From Winogradskyella_A sp963966315 (GTDB taxonomy: Bacteria; Bacteroidota; Bacteroidia; Flavobacteriales; Flavobacteriaceae), in the NCBI GenBank assembly GCA_963966315.1, contig CAWZYX010000001.1, positions 40,999-104,998 on the forward strand: a stretch of 64,000 bases of DNA, in the 5' to 3' direction. The first letter of the stretch is position 1. Every line of letters starts with the position of its first letter. Under the pieces are notes generated by a model that made no database searches, was not told the DNA's origin, and worked only from the letters and a program-made list of their open reading frames with translations. This document shows positions 25,708 to 34,722 of this stretch, in pieces. Both the position numbers and the translations under genes were made by a program.

Positions 25708-26103
25708 TTAGAGTGCTTTGGGGATATTGTTGCTAAGTGTTTCTATGAATTTAGAGATAGGCCCCTTTATCATCATGGCCATCATTGGATTGAAATCGCC
25801 TTCAAAGATTAATTGAACGGAGCTGCTGTCATTCTCTTGCTCATCGATTAATCCAATTAATGAAAAGTCCAGTTTTCCTCCCGCAGCCCCTAGAACGATC
25901 TTATTTGGTTGATCAACTTCTTTTTTCTTCAAGACTATTTCAGGCATACCTTTAAGAGCAAAAAGAAATTTATCATCTTCCAATAGCTCAAATTTACTAA
26001 TGTTTTCAGGCATTAGCTTTTCGAAGTTTTTCACATCGGATAAAAAATCAAATATGTCTTGTTGGGGTTTTGGTATGGTTACTTTTGGTGATTCAAGTTG
26101 CAT
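25708..26103 (-). CDS. SRPBCC (START-like) family protein
   Basis: Protein of 131 residues with a START-like fold pattern: VTIPKPQQDIFDFLSDVKNF at the start, antiparallel strands, and a long C-terminal helix (MIKGPISKFIETLSNNIPKAL). Such proteins hold hydrophobic ligands; none can be named here. It lies 12 bases after pyrE on the same strand and is often found beside pyrE in Flavobacteriia, with unknown reason. Confidence 0.7.
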   Translation of the reverse strand: MQLESPKVTIPKPQQDIFDFLSDVKNFEKLMPENISKFELLEDDKFLFALKGMPEIVLKKKEVDQPNKIVLGAAGGKLDFSLIGLIDEQENDSSSVQLIFEGDFNPMMAMMIKGPISKFIETLSNNIPKAL

Positions 26104-26115
26104 TAGTCAATGTAA

Positions 26116-26760
26116 TTAACTGTGGTTCCATTCACTTGGATTAGCGTTCCATGTTGAAAGGACCTCAAGTTGTTTGTTATTTATATAATGGGTTTCTAGT
26201 GCTTCTTTGAGTAAACTTTCGTAATTACTCAGTGTATGAAGTTGTATCCCGCTTTTTTCAAAATTTTGCTTGGCAATTTCAAAGCCATACGAAAAAATGG
26301 CGATCATGCCTTTAACATCGGCATGAGCCTCCTTTAAAGCTTCTACTGCATTTAAACTGCTCTTTCCAGTACTGATCAGGTCTTCGACAACCACTACCCT
26401 CTGGTGTTTGTTTAATTGCCCTTCTATTTGATTTTGCCGCCCGTGTTTTTTTGCTTCAGGGCGCACATAGATGAAGGGTAAATTCAATTCCTGTGCCACA
26501 AGAGCTCCAATACCAATAGCTCCGGTAGCTACGCCCGCAATGACATCGGGTTTTCCATAAATTTTTTCAATGTGGCCTGCCATTTCAGCTTTGATATAAT
26601 TTCTAATCAGTGGGTAGGATAGTATTATTCTATTGTCGCAATAAATGGGCGATTTCCAACCTGAGGCCCAGGTAAAAGGTTCGTCAGGGCTGAGTTTGAT
26701 GGCATTTATTTGTAATAGAAGTTCCGCCGTTTTTTGAGCGGTTTGTTCATTTAAAATCAT
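26116..26760 (-). CDS. pyrE: Orotate phosphoribosyltransferase
   Basis: Protein of 214 residues that joins orotate and PRPP to orotidine 5'-phosphate in pyrimidine synthesis. The PRPP-binding motif VVVVEDLISTGKSS is complete, and the catalytic loop segment RPEAKKHGRQNQIEG is typical. It precedes the SRPBCC gene. A TAATTTTG box ends only four bases before the ATG, which suggests a transcript with almost no leader. carA, another pyrimidine gene, is at 8.8 kb. Confidence 0.96.
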   Translation of the reverse strand: MILNEQTAQKTAELLLQINAIKLSPDEPFTWASGWKSPIYCDNRIILSYPLIRNYIKAEMAGHIEKIYGKPDVIAGVATGAIGIGALVAQELNLPFIYVRPEAKKHGRQNQIEGQLNKHQRVVVVEDLISTGKSSLNAVEALKEAHADVKGMIAIFSYGFEIAKQNFEKSGIQLHTLSNYESLLKEALETHYINNKQLEVLSTWNANPSEWNHS

Positions 26761-26764
26761 GGGG

Positions 26765-26772
26765 CAAAATTA
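26765..26772 (-). promoter_or_regulatory. -7 promoter box of pyrE (TAATTTTG)
   Basis: On the minus strand TAATTTTG is a full match to TAnnTTTG and is followed by CCCC and then the ATG at 26760. Transcription would begin within a few bases of the start codon. No clear TTG is present at -33. Confidence 0.5.
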
Positions 26773-26868
26773 ATGATTTTTAGTAAACAGGGATTTTTTG
26801 ATAACTTAATTTCCATTTGTTTGATGGACCTGTAAAAAATAATATTTTCGTTTGGTAATTTTTAGTGT

Positions 26869-27450
26869 GTGCATACAATATTCGTTGGAGACAAGCCTAT
26901 TATCCTTACTTCAGATTATACCTTCGAAGAGAATCACAAGGTGTTCCTTCTGCGATCTGTTAGTATAGGAAAGGTTATTCAGCTACTGAATAAAACAGAT
27001 CTTCAGTCCATTCATTTGGTTGATAGGGACAAAGAAAATCTGATGAAACGCTTTTTAAAACTGCTGCCTGTTACGGTTGCTGGTGGTGGTAAGGTCTATA
27101 ATTCAGAGCGTAAAATTCTCTTTATTTTTAGAAATGACAAATGGGATCTGCCCAAAGGTCGTGCGGAGTCCAAAGAGTCCATTGAAGAAACTGCATTGAG
27201 GGAAGTAGAGGAAGAAACCGGGGTCAAGGACCTAAGCATAGTTCGCCCCTTGCAAACTACCTATCATATTTTTAAGCGGAACGGAAAGCACCGAATTAAG
27301 GTGACCTACTGGTTTGAAATGACTTCAGATTACAAGGGCACTTTGACACCTCAGAAAAAAGAGGGTATCACACAGGTTGAATGGCTTAATGCAAAAGAGA
27401 CAGTTAAAGCCTTAGACCAAAGCTATGCCAACATACGCACTCTTATTTAG
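26869..27450 (+). CDS. NUDIX hydrolase
   Basis: Protein of 193 residues from a GTG start at 26869. The Nudix box lies at 97-119 (GRAESKESIEETALREVEEE then TGV) and is complete (G-x5-E-x7-REVxEExG). The unusual N-terminal ~70 residues have no domain I recognise. The substrate, a nucleoside diphosphate derivative, is unknown. Its 3' end overlaps the convergent peptidase gene by eight bases. A TATTTTCG sequence (26843-26850) resembles a -7 box. Confidence 0.85.
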   Translation: MHTIFVGDKPIILTSDYTFEENHKVFLLRSVSIGKVIQLLNKTDLQSIHLVDRDKENLMKRFLKLLPVTVAGGGKVYNSERKILFIFRNDKWDLPKGRAESKESIEETALREVEEETGVKDLSIVRPLQTTYHIFKRNGKHRIKVTYWFEMTSDYKGTLTPQKKEGITQVEWLNAKETVKALDQSYANIRTLI

Positions 27451-29182
27451 TGACCCTGTAAATCGGATAACTAAGATGCGCTGTTTCGTAATGTGCACTC
27501 TGCTTGTGCAGCCAGTCCAACTGTGCATACCAATTGTTGGCAAATTCCTTATCAAAGGTCTTTTTTAGGTTAAAGTCTATTTGAATTTGTGGATGTTTCT
27601 GGAGTAATTCTATAGCCTTGTCTTCCCAGACATAAGGTGAAAATCCCTCTTTTTGCTGCAAGATGGTGTCAAAATAATTCCAGTTAAAAAAGGAGTCTAT
27701 TGTAACTGGCTCCAAGGTCTCCAGTAAATACCTGATTCCGTCCTGCTCGGTTGGCACATAAAAGTCCCCTTTTCTAAATTTAACCCTTAATTCTTTGGAG
27801 CTAACCTCAGTAGCGAAATGGGGGTAATGCCCTTCATATGTCCTGTTTCTGGTTTTGTAATTCTCAATTTTGTACTGTTCAACCACCAGTATTGTGTCTT
27901 GTTCAAAAGGTTGAAGTTGGATTTGATTTTCAGTTAATCTGTCAATAACAGAGTGCCATCCTTTTGGGATTACATATCCTTTTGGAATTGCTATACTGTC
28001 ATTTGCAATGTAGTAGTTGGAGTAGCTAATAGGTTTTGTAAAAGGACCGCTTGTATCATACTTTAATCGCTTAGCTCCGGTCAATGGACTTTCTTTAAAG
28101 GTTCCTTCGTATCCTTTAAAATGAATTGTTGTGGACTTTGTAGTATCCAGCGACCACTGGAATGGATAATGCGTAGCTGACTGCCAGAAGGCCCTCTGTT
28201 TTTCTTTTAAGGATCTGATGTTCTCATGGTCTTTCTCCACAATGTTCAGCATGGTGTTCATGAATTGATAGGTGCCCTCAACTCTTGATTTATAGGGCTT
28301 AAGCATGTGTGTTTCCAGCATCATTCCAAGGGTGTTGAACAGGGTTGTATAGCCTGTAGAGTACCTTGGGTGGTCCATAAACTGCGAAAATCCCGTTTCG
28401 GGCAAGCGGTTAAACACATTGACATATGGAGTGATGTCCCATTGTATTTCACTTAGCTCTTTTTCGAGCCGAGGCATTAAGGATTGATGTAAATAATCTC
28501 CCTGAGGACCTCCTAATTTATTATGCTGAGTAAAGAGGTGTGTAAGCGTGTATTGATAATCAGCTCCATTACTCACATGATTGTCAATAAATACGTCCGG
28601 TATGATTTGGTGAAAGATCTTCGCGAACGCCTTGGAGTTTTTTGTATCGGCTTTAATAAAATCTCTATTGAGGTCGTAATTTTGTGCGTTTCCCCTAAAG
28701 CCATAAGATAATGGACCGTTTTGATTGGTTCTTGTACCAGAATTTCTGTTTAAGCTACCGCCTACGTTATACACTGGAATCGTCACCAATACAGTATGGG
28801 AAGGTGCTGTTAATGTTCCGTTCGCAAGATCTCTGTAAAGCATCATTGTGGCGTCAATACCGTCAGATTCTCCGGGGTGTATACCGTTATTGATCATCAA
28901 AATGGCATGATCCTCTCTAAGAAGCTCAAAATTTGCTGTGGATCCATTCCCGTGAAAAGTGACATAATGAAGGGGGTGTCCCGAGTCTGTTTGCCCAAGA
29001 CTATCAATGCTTATTTCATTATAAGTTTCAGCTAGTGCCTTGTAAAACTCTATAACCTGGGGGTAGGTGGCAGTTTCCAGACCCTTGGATGCTTCAAACG
29101 GAGTGATGAAATCGAAATTTTCATATTTCTTTGCTTTGCTGCACGAAATAGTTAAGATGAACAGGATAAGGATTTTTTTCAT
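27443..29182 (-). CDS. M14-family zinc carboxypeptidase, lipoprotein
   Basis: Protein of 579 residues. The signal ends in a lipobox (LTISC, Cys14), so it is exported and lipid-anchored. The M14 zinc ligands appear as HPGES (His102, Glu105) and DNHVSNG (His202), with the substrate arginine region LNRD near 172. The C-terminal 300 residues are rich in aromatic residues and not recognised. It probably trims peptides at the cell surface. It stands alone, 94 bases from the divergent ctlX-like gene. Confidence 0.85.
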   Translation of the reverse strand: MKKILILFILTISCSKAKKYENFDFITPFEASKGLETATYPQVIEFYKALAETYNEISIDSLGQTDSGHPLHYVTFHGNGSTANFELLREDHAILMINNGIHPGESDGIDATMMLYRDLANGTLTAPSHTVLVTIPVYNVGGSLNRNSGTRTNQNGPLSYGFRGNAQNYDLNRDFIKADTKNSKAFAKIFHQIIPDVFIDNHVSNGADYQYTLTHLFTQHNKLGGPQGDYLHQSLMPRLEKELSEIQWDITPYVNVFNRLPETGFSQFMDHPRYSTGYTTLFNTLGMMLETHMLKPYKSRVEGTYQFMNTMLNIVEKDHENIRSLKEKQRAFWQSATHYPFQWSLDTTKSTTIHFKGYEGTFKESPLTGAKRLKYDTSGPFTKPISYSNYYIANDSIAIPKGYVIPKGWHSVIDRLTENQIQLQPFEQDTILVVEQYKIENYKTRNRTYEGHYPHFATEVSSKELRVKFRKGDFYVPTEQDGIRYLLETLEPVTIDSFFNWNYFDTILQQKEGFSPYVWEDKAIELLQKHPQIQIDFNLKKTFDKEFANNWYAQLDWLHKQSAHYETAHLSYPIYRVTK

Positions 29183-29267
29183 TTTGATTTAGAAACTCTA
29201 GCAGAATTGGGTCTAAACTTAGACAATTTCTTTTGCTAAATGGAATTTATTAATGCGTATAAAACTA

Positions 29268-29275
29268 TAATTTTG
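29268..29275 (+). promoter_or_regulatory. -7 promoter box of the citrulline hydrolase-like gene (TAATTTTG)
   Basis: Full TAnnTTTG match. With transcription starting a few bases later, the ATG at 29295 is the natural start and the in-frame TTG at 29277 would be excluded. TTT (29246-29248) stands at the -33 distance. Confidence 0.5.
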
Positions 29276-29294
29276 CTTGACTAAAAAAAAGAAA

Positions 29295-30227
29295 ATGCGT
29301 CAGATCACCAATTCCATACTTATGGTTAGGCCTAATGGCTTTAGAATGAATGAGCAAACAGCCGTTAATAACTATTTTCAGGAGCAACTTAAGATGAGCG
29401 ACCACCAAATAAACCATCAAGCACAACATGAGTTTGATGGACTGGTCCAAAAATTAAGAGATGCCGGAGTGAACGTAATTGTGGACGCAGATGGAGCAAC
29501 TAAAAATACACCGGATGCTGTATTTCCAAATAATTGGGTAAGCTTTCATGGCAACGGAGACGTGGCAGTCTATCCGATGTTTGCTGAAAACAGACGACTG
29601 GAACGAAGAACTGAGGTTTTCGAATTATTAGAATCAAAAGGGTTTTTAATAAATCAGATCGTGGACTATACCAGTGCAGAAAAAGAAGGTTTGTTTTTGG
29701 AAGGTACGGGAAGCCTCATTTTAGATCGGGAGCATAGGAAAGCGTACTGCGCGCTATCTCCGAGGGCAGATGAGGATTTGCTCATTGAGTTTTGTGAAGA
29801 TTTTGAATATACTCCTATCATTTTCACGGCTAATCAAAACGTTGAGAAACGGAGGCTACCCATCTATCATACCAATGTAATGATGTGTATAGCCGAAAAC
29901 TTTGCTGTGATCTGTACTAGCTGTATTGATGACAAGAAGGAACGAAGAATGGTTGTGAACAGTTTAAAGAGTGATGGCAAGACCATTATAGACATTACTG
30001 AGTCTCAAATGCAGTCTTTTGCCGGAAATATGCTTCAGGTAATAGGGGAAAACGGGAGGCCAATTTTAGTGATGAGTGCATGCGCCTACAAGAGTCTGCG
30101 CAAAGAACAGATTGCAAAGATTGAAGAGCACTGTCCTATAATTTACAGTGACTTATCCGTAATAGAAACTTTAGGTGGTGGTTCTGCACGTTGTATGATG
30201 GCAGAGATTTTCTTACCTAGAAAATGA
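29295..30227 (+). CDS. ctlX: CtlX-like hydrolase of the arginine deiminase superfamily
   Basis: Protein of 310 residues from the ATG at 29295. It belongs to the guanidine-modifying fold: MVRPNGFRMNEQTAVNN at the start, PDAVFPNNWVSFHG, FLEGTGSLILDR, the histidine region YHTNVMMCIAE and the C-terminal nucleophile in GGGSARCMMAEIF. This layout fits CtlX, described as a citrulline-using hydrolase in other bacteria. A second member of the superfamily is at 14.5 kb. It is convergent with the histidine kinase gene with no gap. Confidence 0.8.
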   Translation: MRQITNSILMVRPNGFRMNEQTAVNNYFQEQLKMSDHQINHQAQHEFDGLVQKLRDAGVNVIVDADGATKNTPDAVFPNNWVSFHGNGDVAVYPMFAENRRLERRTEVFELLESKGFLINQIVDYTSAEKEGLFLEGTGSLILDREHRKAYCALSPRADEDLLIEFCEDFEYTPIIFTANQNVEKRRLPIYHTNVMMCIAENFAVICTSCIDDKKERRMVVNSLKSDGKTIIDITESQMQSFAGNMLQVIGENGRPILVMSACAYKSLRKEQIAKIEEHCPIIYSDLSVIETLGGGSARCMMAEIFLPRK

Positions 30228-32276
30228 TTAAGAAGACTTAGGTGCTGTTTTAGGAAGTTCAATAAAGAATTTACTTCCTACATTAAGGGTACTCTCAACC
30301 CATATTTTTCCCTTATTCAGTTCCACCAGATCCTTTGCGATGCTTAGTCCCAGTCCGGTTCCTTTTTCATTTTGTGTCCCTCGGGTGGTGAAGTTACTTG
30401 CGGCCTTAAACAACTTATTCATATTCTCCTTGGAGATACCGACCCCGGTATCTTCAACACAGATAATGGCCTTACCGTTTTTGTCGGTATTTGAAATAGT
30501 AATCATATCCCCATTTCTACTGAATTTAACGGCATTGGTAATAAGGTTCTGCAGTACGATTTCCATCATGCTTTTGTCTGCATAAACAAAATCCCTTTGC
30601 GTTTCATCAATGACAATGATATTCTTCTCTTCCACTCTGGGTTCTACCAAATCTATCTTTTCCCTACAGATATCCTGAATATTTATCATTTCCGGTTTTG
30701 GTTCCAGGCTTTGCAATTGGGATTTGGACCAATTGAGTAAATTGAATAATAAAGCCGAGGCATTATTTGCATTTTCACTCAGTTCGGGGACTAGTTCATT
30801 GAACTCTTCTTTACTTATACTATCTTCCTTTAATAAGTCCAGAAAGGCTTTTATTGAAGATATAGAATCCTTTAGATCGTGAGAGACAATTGAAAAGAGT
30901 TTGTCCTTAACCTCGTTGCGTTCTTCCAATTCTTTATTTGTAGTCCCCAATATTTTTATTTCCCCTTCCAGTTCTTCGATTCGGTTGGCATCTATGGCAA
31001 AGGAATTCTTCATCTTTCTTTGATTTATGAACAGGGATATCGCAATGATCACTAGAATAAGAGAAAGAAGAATTAAGCCATACTGCAAATAGGGCCGTTC
31101 TGTAGGACCTGATTCCACAGCAGAAATGATTTCCGGTTCTGCATCAGAAAGTCCAAAATCCAAAAGTTCAACTGCGGCTATAGATGTTTCAGGTAATTCT
31201 GGTGCATCCTGTCTCTCTAAACTTTCTTTCAATCGATAGTACTCACTTTGCCATTTAAAAGCATTTTGAAAGTATCCTCTTGAGGAATCCAATTGTATCC
31301 TCAGTTGATAGTTTTCCAAAATTTCAGTGGTGAAATCATTAGTGGAGGCAATACCATAGGCCTCTAACAACTGTGCTTCTGCGGTCTTGAATTTACCGTT
31401 TTGAAGGTTTAATTCTCCCAGTGCATTTAGAGTAAGTGCTAATCCTTTTTCGTGATTTGATTTTCGATTATATCTGAGTGCCCTTATCAGGTATTGGGTA
31501 GCCTTTTTGTAGTCTTTGAACTGAAGATACTCCTTGCCAAGTTTGGGTAGAATCGTAGAAACCAAAGAAATGTCAACTTCTGGATTTACCAATTCGAGGA
31601 CTTGATTATAGTACTCAATTGCTTTGCGATGTTCTTTTCTTATAGAATAAAGATCTGCAATATTGGCTGTGGTTGATTTGATGCCCGCGCTATCTGACAG
31701 TGTCTTTCTTACGACCAAAGCTTTTTCATTAAACTCCAGTGCCTTATCTATATTATTCGTTTTCAGATAAGCCTCGGCGAGGCAGTTGTATGCACTGCTC
31801 ATCTCTTCCTTCAAGTCATATTTTTCAAATGTTGAGATGGCCGATAGGGCATAGCTTAGACCCTTACGGTAGTTTCTGCGTTTTATTTCCAACAGTCCAA
31901 TTTTATTGCTCACTTTGGCCAGGCCAAGTGAATCATTGATCTGGTAATAATATTCGAGAGACTTTTTATAGTTGTCTAATGAGTTAAAATAATCGTCTCG
32001 ACTGTTGTAGATAATTGCTTTGTAATAGTTTGCTTCTGCAAGTCCTTTTGAGTAATTAAGTGTTTTGGAGAGGTCTAAGGTCTGATTGATGTACAGAAAG
32101 GCTTTCTGGTAATCTTTAACATCCAAAAGTTTTGCAATAAGCAATAAGGACTTATCGACTTTGCTTGTGTCCTGGTTTTGGTAGGTTAATTCAACTGCCA
32201 GCCGGTCTATCTCTTCATTCTGAGAATGAACAAAGAACAGGCTTAGGAGTGCAGTTATTACCAAAAAACGCTTCAT
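30228..32276 (-). CDS. Sensor histidine kinase with N-terminal tetratricopeptide repeats
   Basis: Protein of 682 residues. A signal (1-18) precedes about seven TPR-like repeats (about 40-345), a membrane helix (399-417), a short coiled coil (425-460), a HisKA domain with His466 (FSIVSHDLKDS) and an ATPase domain with N-box NLITNAVKFSRNG, DTGVGIS and GTGLGLS. The TPR region lies outside the cytoplasm. No response regulator is adjacent, so it is an orphan kinase. This architecture is common in Bacteroidota. Confidence 0.92.
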   Translation of the reverse strand: MKRFLVITALLSLFFVHSQNEEIDRLAVELTYQNQDTSKVDKSLLLIAKLLDVKDYQKAFLYINQTLDLSKTLNYSKGLAEANYYKAIIYNSRDDYFNSLDNYKKSLEYYYQINDSLGLAKVSNKIGLLEIKRRNYRKGLSYALSAISTFEKYDLKEEMSSAYNCLAEAYLKTNNIDKALEFNEKALVVRKTLSDSAGIKSTTANIADLYSIRKEHRKAIEYYNQVLELVNPEVDISLVSTILPKLGKEYLQFKDYKKATQYLIRALRYNRKSNHEKGLALTLNALGELNLQNGKFKTAEAQLLEAYGIASTNDFTTEILENYQLRIQLDSSRGYFQNAFKWQSEYYRLKESLERQDAPELPETSIAAVELLDFGLSDAEPEIISAVESGPTERPYLQYGLILLSLILVIIAISLFINQRKMKNSFAIDANRIEELEGEIKILGTTNKELEERNEVKDKLFSIVSHDLKDSISSIKAFLDLLKEDSISKEEFNELVPELSENANNASALLFNLLNWSKSQLQSLEPKPEMINIQDICREKIDLVEPRVEEKNIIVIDETQRDFVYADKSMMEIVLQNLITNAVKFSRNGDMITISNTDKNGKAIICVEDTGVGISKENMNKLFKAASNFTTRGTQNEKGTGLGLSIAKDLVELNKGKIWVESTLNVGSKFFIELPKTAPKSS

Positions 32277-32814
32277 ACAATAGATGCGCCTGGGTTATTT
32301 GCAATGTTACTGTGATTAATATTAGCGCAGAGGGATAGCAATAGTAAGTTCACACAAAACAATAACAACCAGATCAATGATTGATTATTAAGTACCATTA
32401 CCATATTGGGGCATGGTTAATAGCTTCTCAAATTTGGCCATATATCCATTAATTTGCCAATTATCAGGTCTTAATGCCAAAAAAATAGATGAATGACAAT
32501 CGTCTAAGAATCCCTATACTTACCAATTCGATAAAGAGCGAATTAATCCGTGCAATAACACTTTTATCGACGAACTGCACTTGTGGTTTTGAAGTCTGAT
32601 ATTCAATGGATTAAGCTATTTAAATCGTTTTTTGATTTTGAGTTTGTTCCTTTTTTCGATTTGATTTAAATAGGGTATGAGGTCCATTTCACCAATGAAA
32701 ACAAATGGTCTTTTTCATTTAGGGAAGAGGTCAAAAATTGATAAGTTTAAAATATCCTAAAACCGTAATTGTCTTATATTTGCCCCCTTCGACACCAGAA
32801 AATAATTGTTCGTA
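32277..32814. other. Long intergenic region before argS, with inverted repeats
   Basis: About 540 bases without a supported gene. It holds CTATTTAAATC (32616-32626) perfectly inverted as GATTTAAATAG (32663-32673), and AATTCG (32525-32530) inverted as CGAATT (32539-32544). The argS -7 box lies at its end. Beyond that it is AT-rich sequence in which I see nothing; a small RNA cannot be excluded. Confidence 0.4.
32775..32782 (+). promoter_or_regulatory. -7 promoter box of argS (TATATTTG)
   Basis: Full TAnnTTTG match, 33 bases before the ATG at 32815, so the leader would be about 28 bases. There is no TTG at the -33 distance. Confidence 0.5.
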
Positions 32815-34608
32815 ATGAGCCTTCAAAGTAGTATAAAGTCACAAGTTATAGCAGCTGTAAAATCAATTTTTGATATTGACATGGACACTGTCGAATTTCA
32901 GACAACACGTCAGGAATTTGAGGGTGACATTACAGTGGTAGTGTTTCCAATGCTCAAGTACGTCAAAGGAAATCCGGCAGATATCGGAGAACAGATCGGT
33001 GTCTACCTCAAGGCTAACCATGATGAGGTAGAAGATTTCAATGTGATTAAAGGCTTCTTGAATCTGGTCATCAAAGACTCTTATTATCTTAATTTTCTAA
33101 GAAATCTGAAGAACATCCAACGATGGGGCTATCAGGATTTGAAAAAAAATAGCTCTTCCATACTTGTTGAATATTCGTCTCCAAATACCAATAAGCCTTT
33201 GCACCTGGGTCATGTTCGAAATGTACTATTGGGATATAGTGTATCAGAAATTCTAAAAGCTTCTGGCAGGAAAGTGTATAAAACTCAGGTTATCAATGAT
33301 CGAGGGATACATATTTGCAAAAGTATGTTGGCCTGGCAAAAGTACGGCGATGGAGAAACACCTCAATCCTCTGGATTAAAGGGAGATAAGCTCGTTGGAA
33401 AGTACTATGTTGCATTTGATAAAGCCTACAAGGCTGAGGTTATAAAACTGATGGAGGCCGGCAAATCTGAAGAAGAGGCAAAAAAGGAAGCCCCAATATT
33501 AATTCAGGCCCAGGAAATGCTGCGTAAATGGGAAGCAGGTGATACTGAGGTGGTTGCTTTGTGGGAGAAATTGAATCAATGGGTATATGACGGGTTCGAG
33601 AAGACTTACAAGAATATTGGTGTTGATTTTGACTCTTATTACTACGAGAGTAAAACCTATCTTTTAGGCAAGGAGTTTATTGCACAAGGATTAAAATCAG
33701 GGATCTTTTATAAGAAAAAGGATGGATCGGTATGGTGTGATTTATCGGACGAAGGTTTAGATGAAAAGCTACTCCTGAGAAGTGATGGTACTGCCGTTTA
33801 TATGACTCAGGATATCGGTACGGCCATTCAAAGGGTAAAAGACCATCCAGATATTGGTGGTATGGTTTACACTGTTGGGAATGAGCAGGACTACCACTTC
33901 AAGGTGCTTTTCATTATCTTGAGGAAACTGGGATTTGAATGGGCAGATCACCTTGTTCATCTCAGTTATGGAATGGTAGACTTACCCTCTGGTAAAATGA
34001 AAAGCAGAGAGGGTACTGTTGTAGATGCAGATGACCTGATAGAGGAAATGGCCAGTACAGCAGAAACAATTTCGAATGAACTGGGGAAACTAGATGGGTA
34101 TTCACTGGAAGAACGAAAAACTTTATACAATGAGATCGGTCTCGGGGCACTTAAATATTTTATTCTGAAGGTAGATCCAAAAAAGAGAATTTTGTTTGAC
34201 CCCAAGGAATCCATAGATTTTCAGGGAAATACAGGGCCATTTATTCAGTACACCTATGCGCGTATTCAGTCCATTTTACGAAAAGCAGATGAGATGGATC
34301 TCAAATTCAAACAGGCTCATATCACTTTGTCCTATCGCTTTGATCCTAAAGAGAAAAACCTGATTAAAACAATTATGGAGTTTCCTCAGGTGATTCAGCA
34401 TGCGGCTGATGAATTTAGCCCGGCTCTTGTCGCTAATTACATTTATGACTTAGTTAAAGAATTCAATTCATTTTATCAAAATGTCCCGATTTTGGGGGTA
34501 GAAGACAAACGTGTATCAGAGTTTCGGACTTTTTTATCCATGCTGGTTGCTCAGGTTATTTTTAATGGTTGTTCGGTTTTAGGAATAAGTCTTCCCGACA
34601 GGATGTAG
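32815..34608 (+). CDS. argS: Arginyl-tRNA synthetase
   Basis: Protein of 597 residues from the ATG at 32815; an upstream in-frame TTG at 32806 is less likely. It charges tRNA-Arg. The class I motifs are HLGHVRNV (HIGH) and GKMKSREGTVV (KMSKS-like). The N-terminal additional domain and the C-terminal DALR anticodon domain (QYTYARIQSILRKA, then the helical end with LGISLPDRM) are complete. Confidence 0.96.
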   Translation: MSLQSSIKSQVIAAVKSIFDIDMDTVEFQTTRQEFEGDITVVVFPMLKYVKGNPADIGEQIGVYLKANHDEVEDFNVIKGFLNLVIKDSYYLNFLRNLKNIQRWGYQDLKKNSSSILVEYSSPNTNKPLHLGHVRNVLLGYSVSEILKASGRKVYKTQVINDRGIHICKSMLAWQKYGDGETPQSSGLKGDKLVGKYYVAFDKAYKAEVIKLMEAGKSEEEAKKEAPILIQAQEMLRKWEAGDTEVVALWEKLNQWVYDGFEKTYKNIGVDFDSYYYESKTYLLGKEFIAQGLKSGIFYKKKDGSVWCDLSDEGLDEKLLLRSDGTAVYMTQDIGTAIQRVKDHPDIGGMVYTVGNEQDYHFKVLFIILRKLGFEWADHLVHLSYGMVDLPSGKMKSREGTVVDADDLIEEMASTAETISNELGKLDGYSLEERKTLYNEIGLGALKYFILKVDPKKRILFDPKESIDFQGNTGPFIQYTYARIQSILRKADEMDLKFKQAHITLSYRFDPKEKNLIKTIMEFPQVIQHAADEFSPALVANYIYDLVKEFNSFYQNVPILGVEDKRVSEFRTFLSMLVAQVIFNGCSVLGISLPDRM

Positions 34609-34722
34609 TTAATTCGATCCAATCCCTTAGAAACTCATTTATTCCGGGCGATTTTTAACATGCCAGATAGCGCTTTGTCCCCATAAAATTTGTATTTTTT
34701 TGTTAAATCAAAATACATTTTT

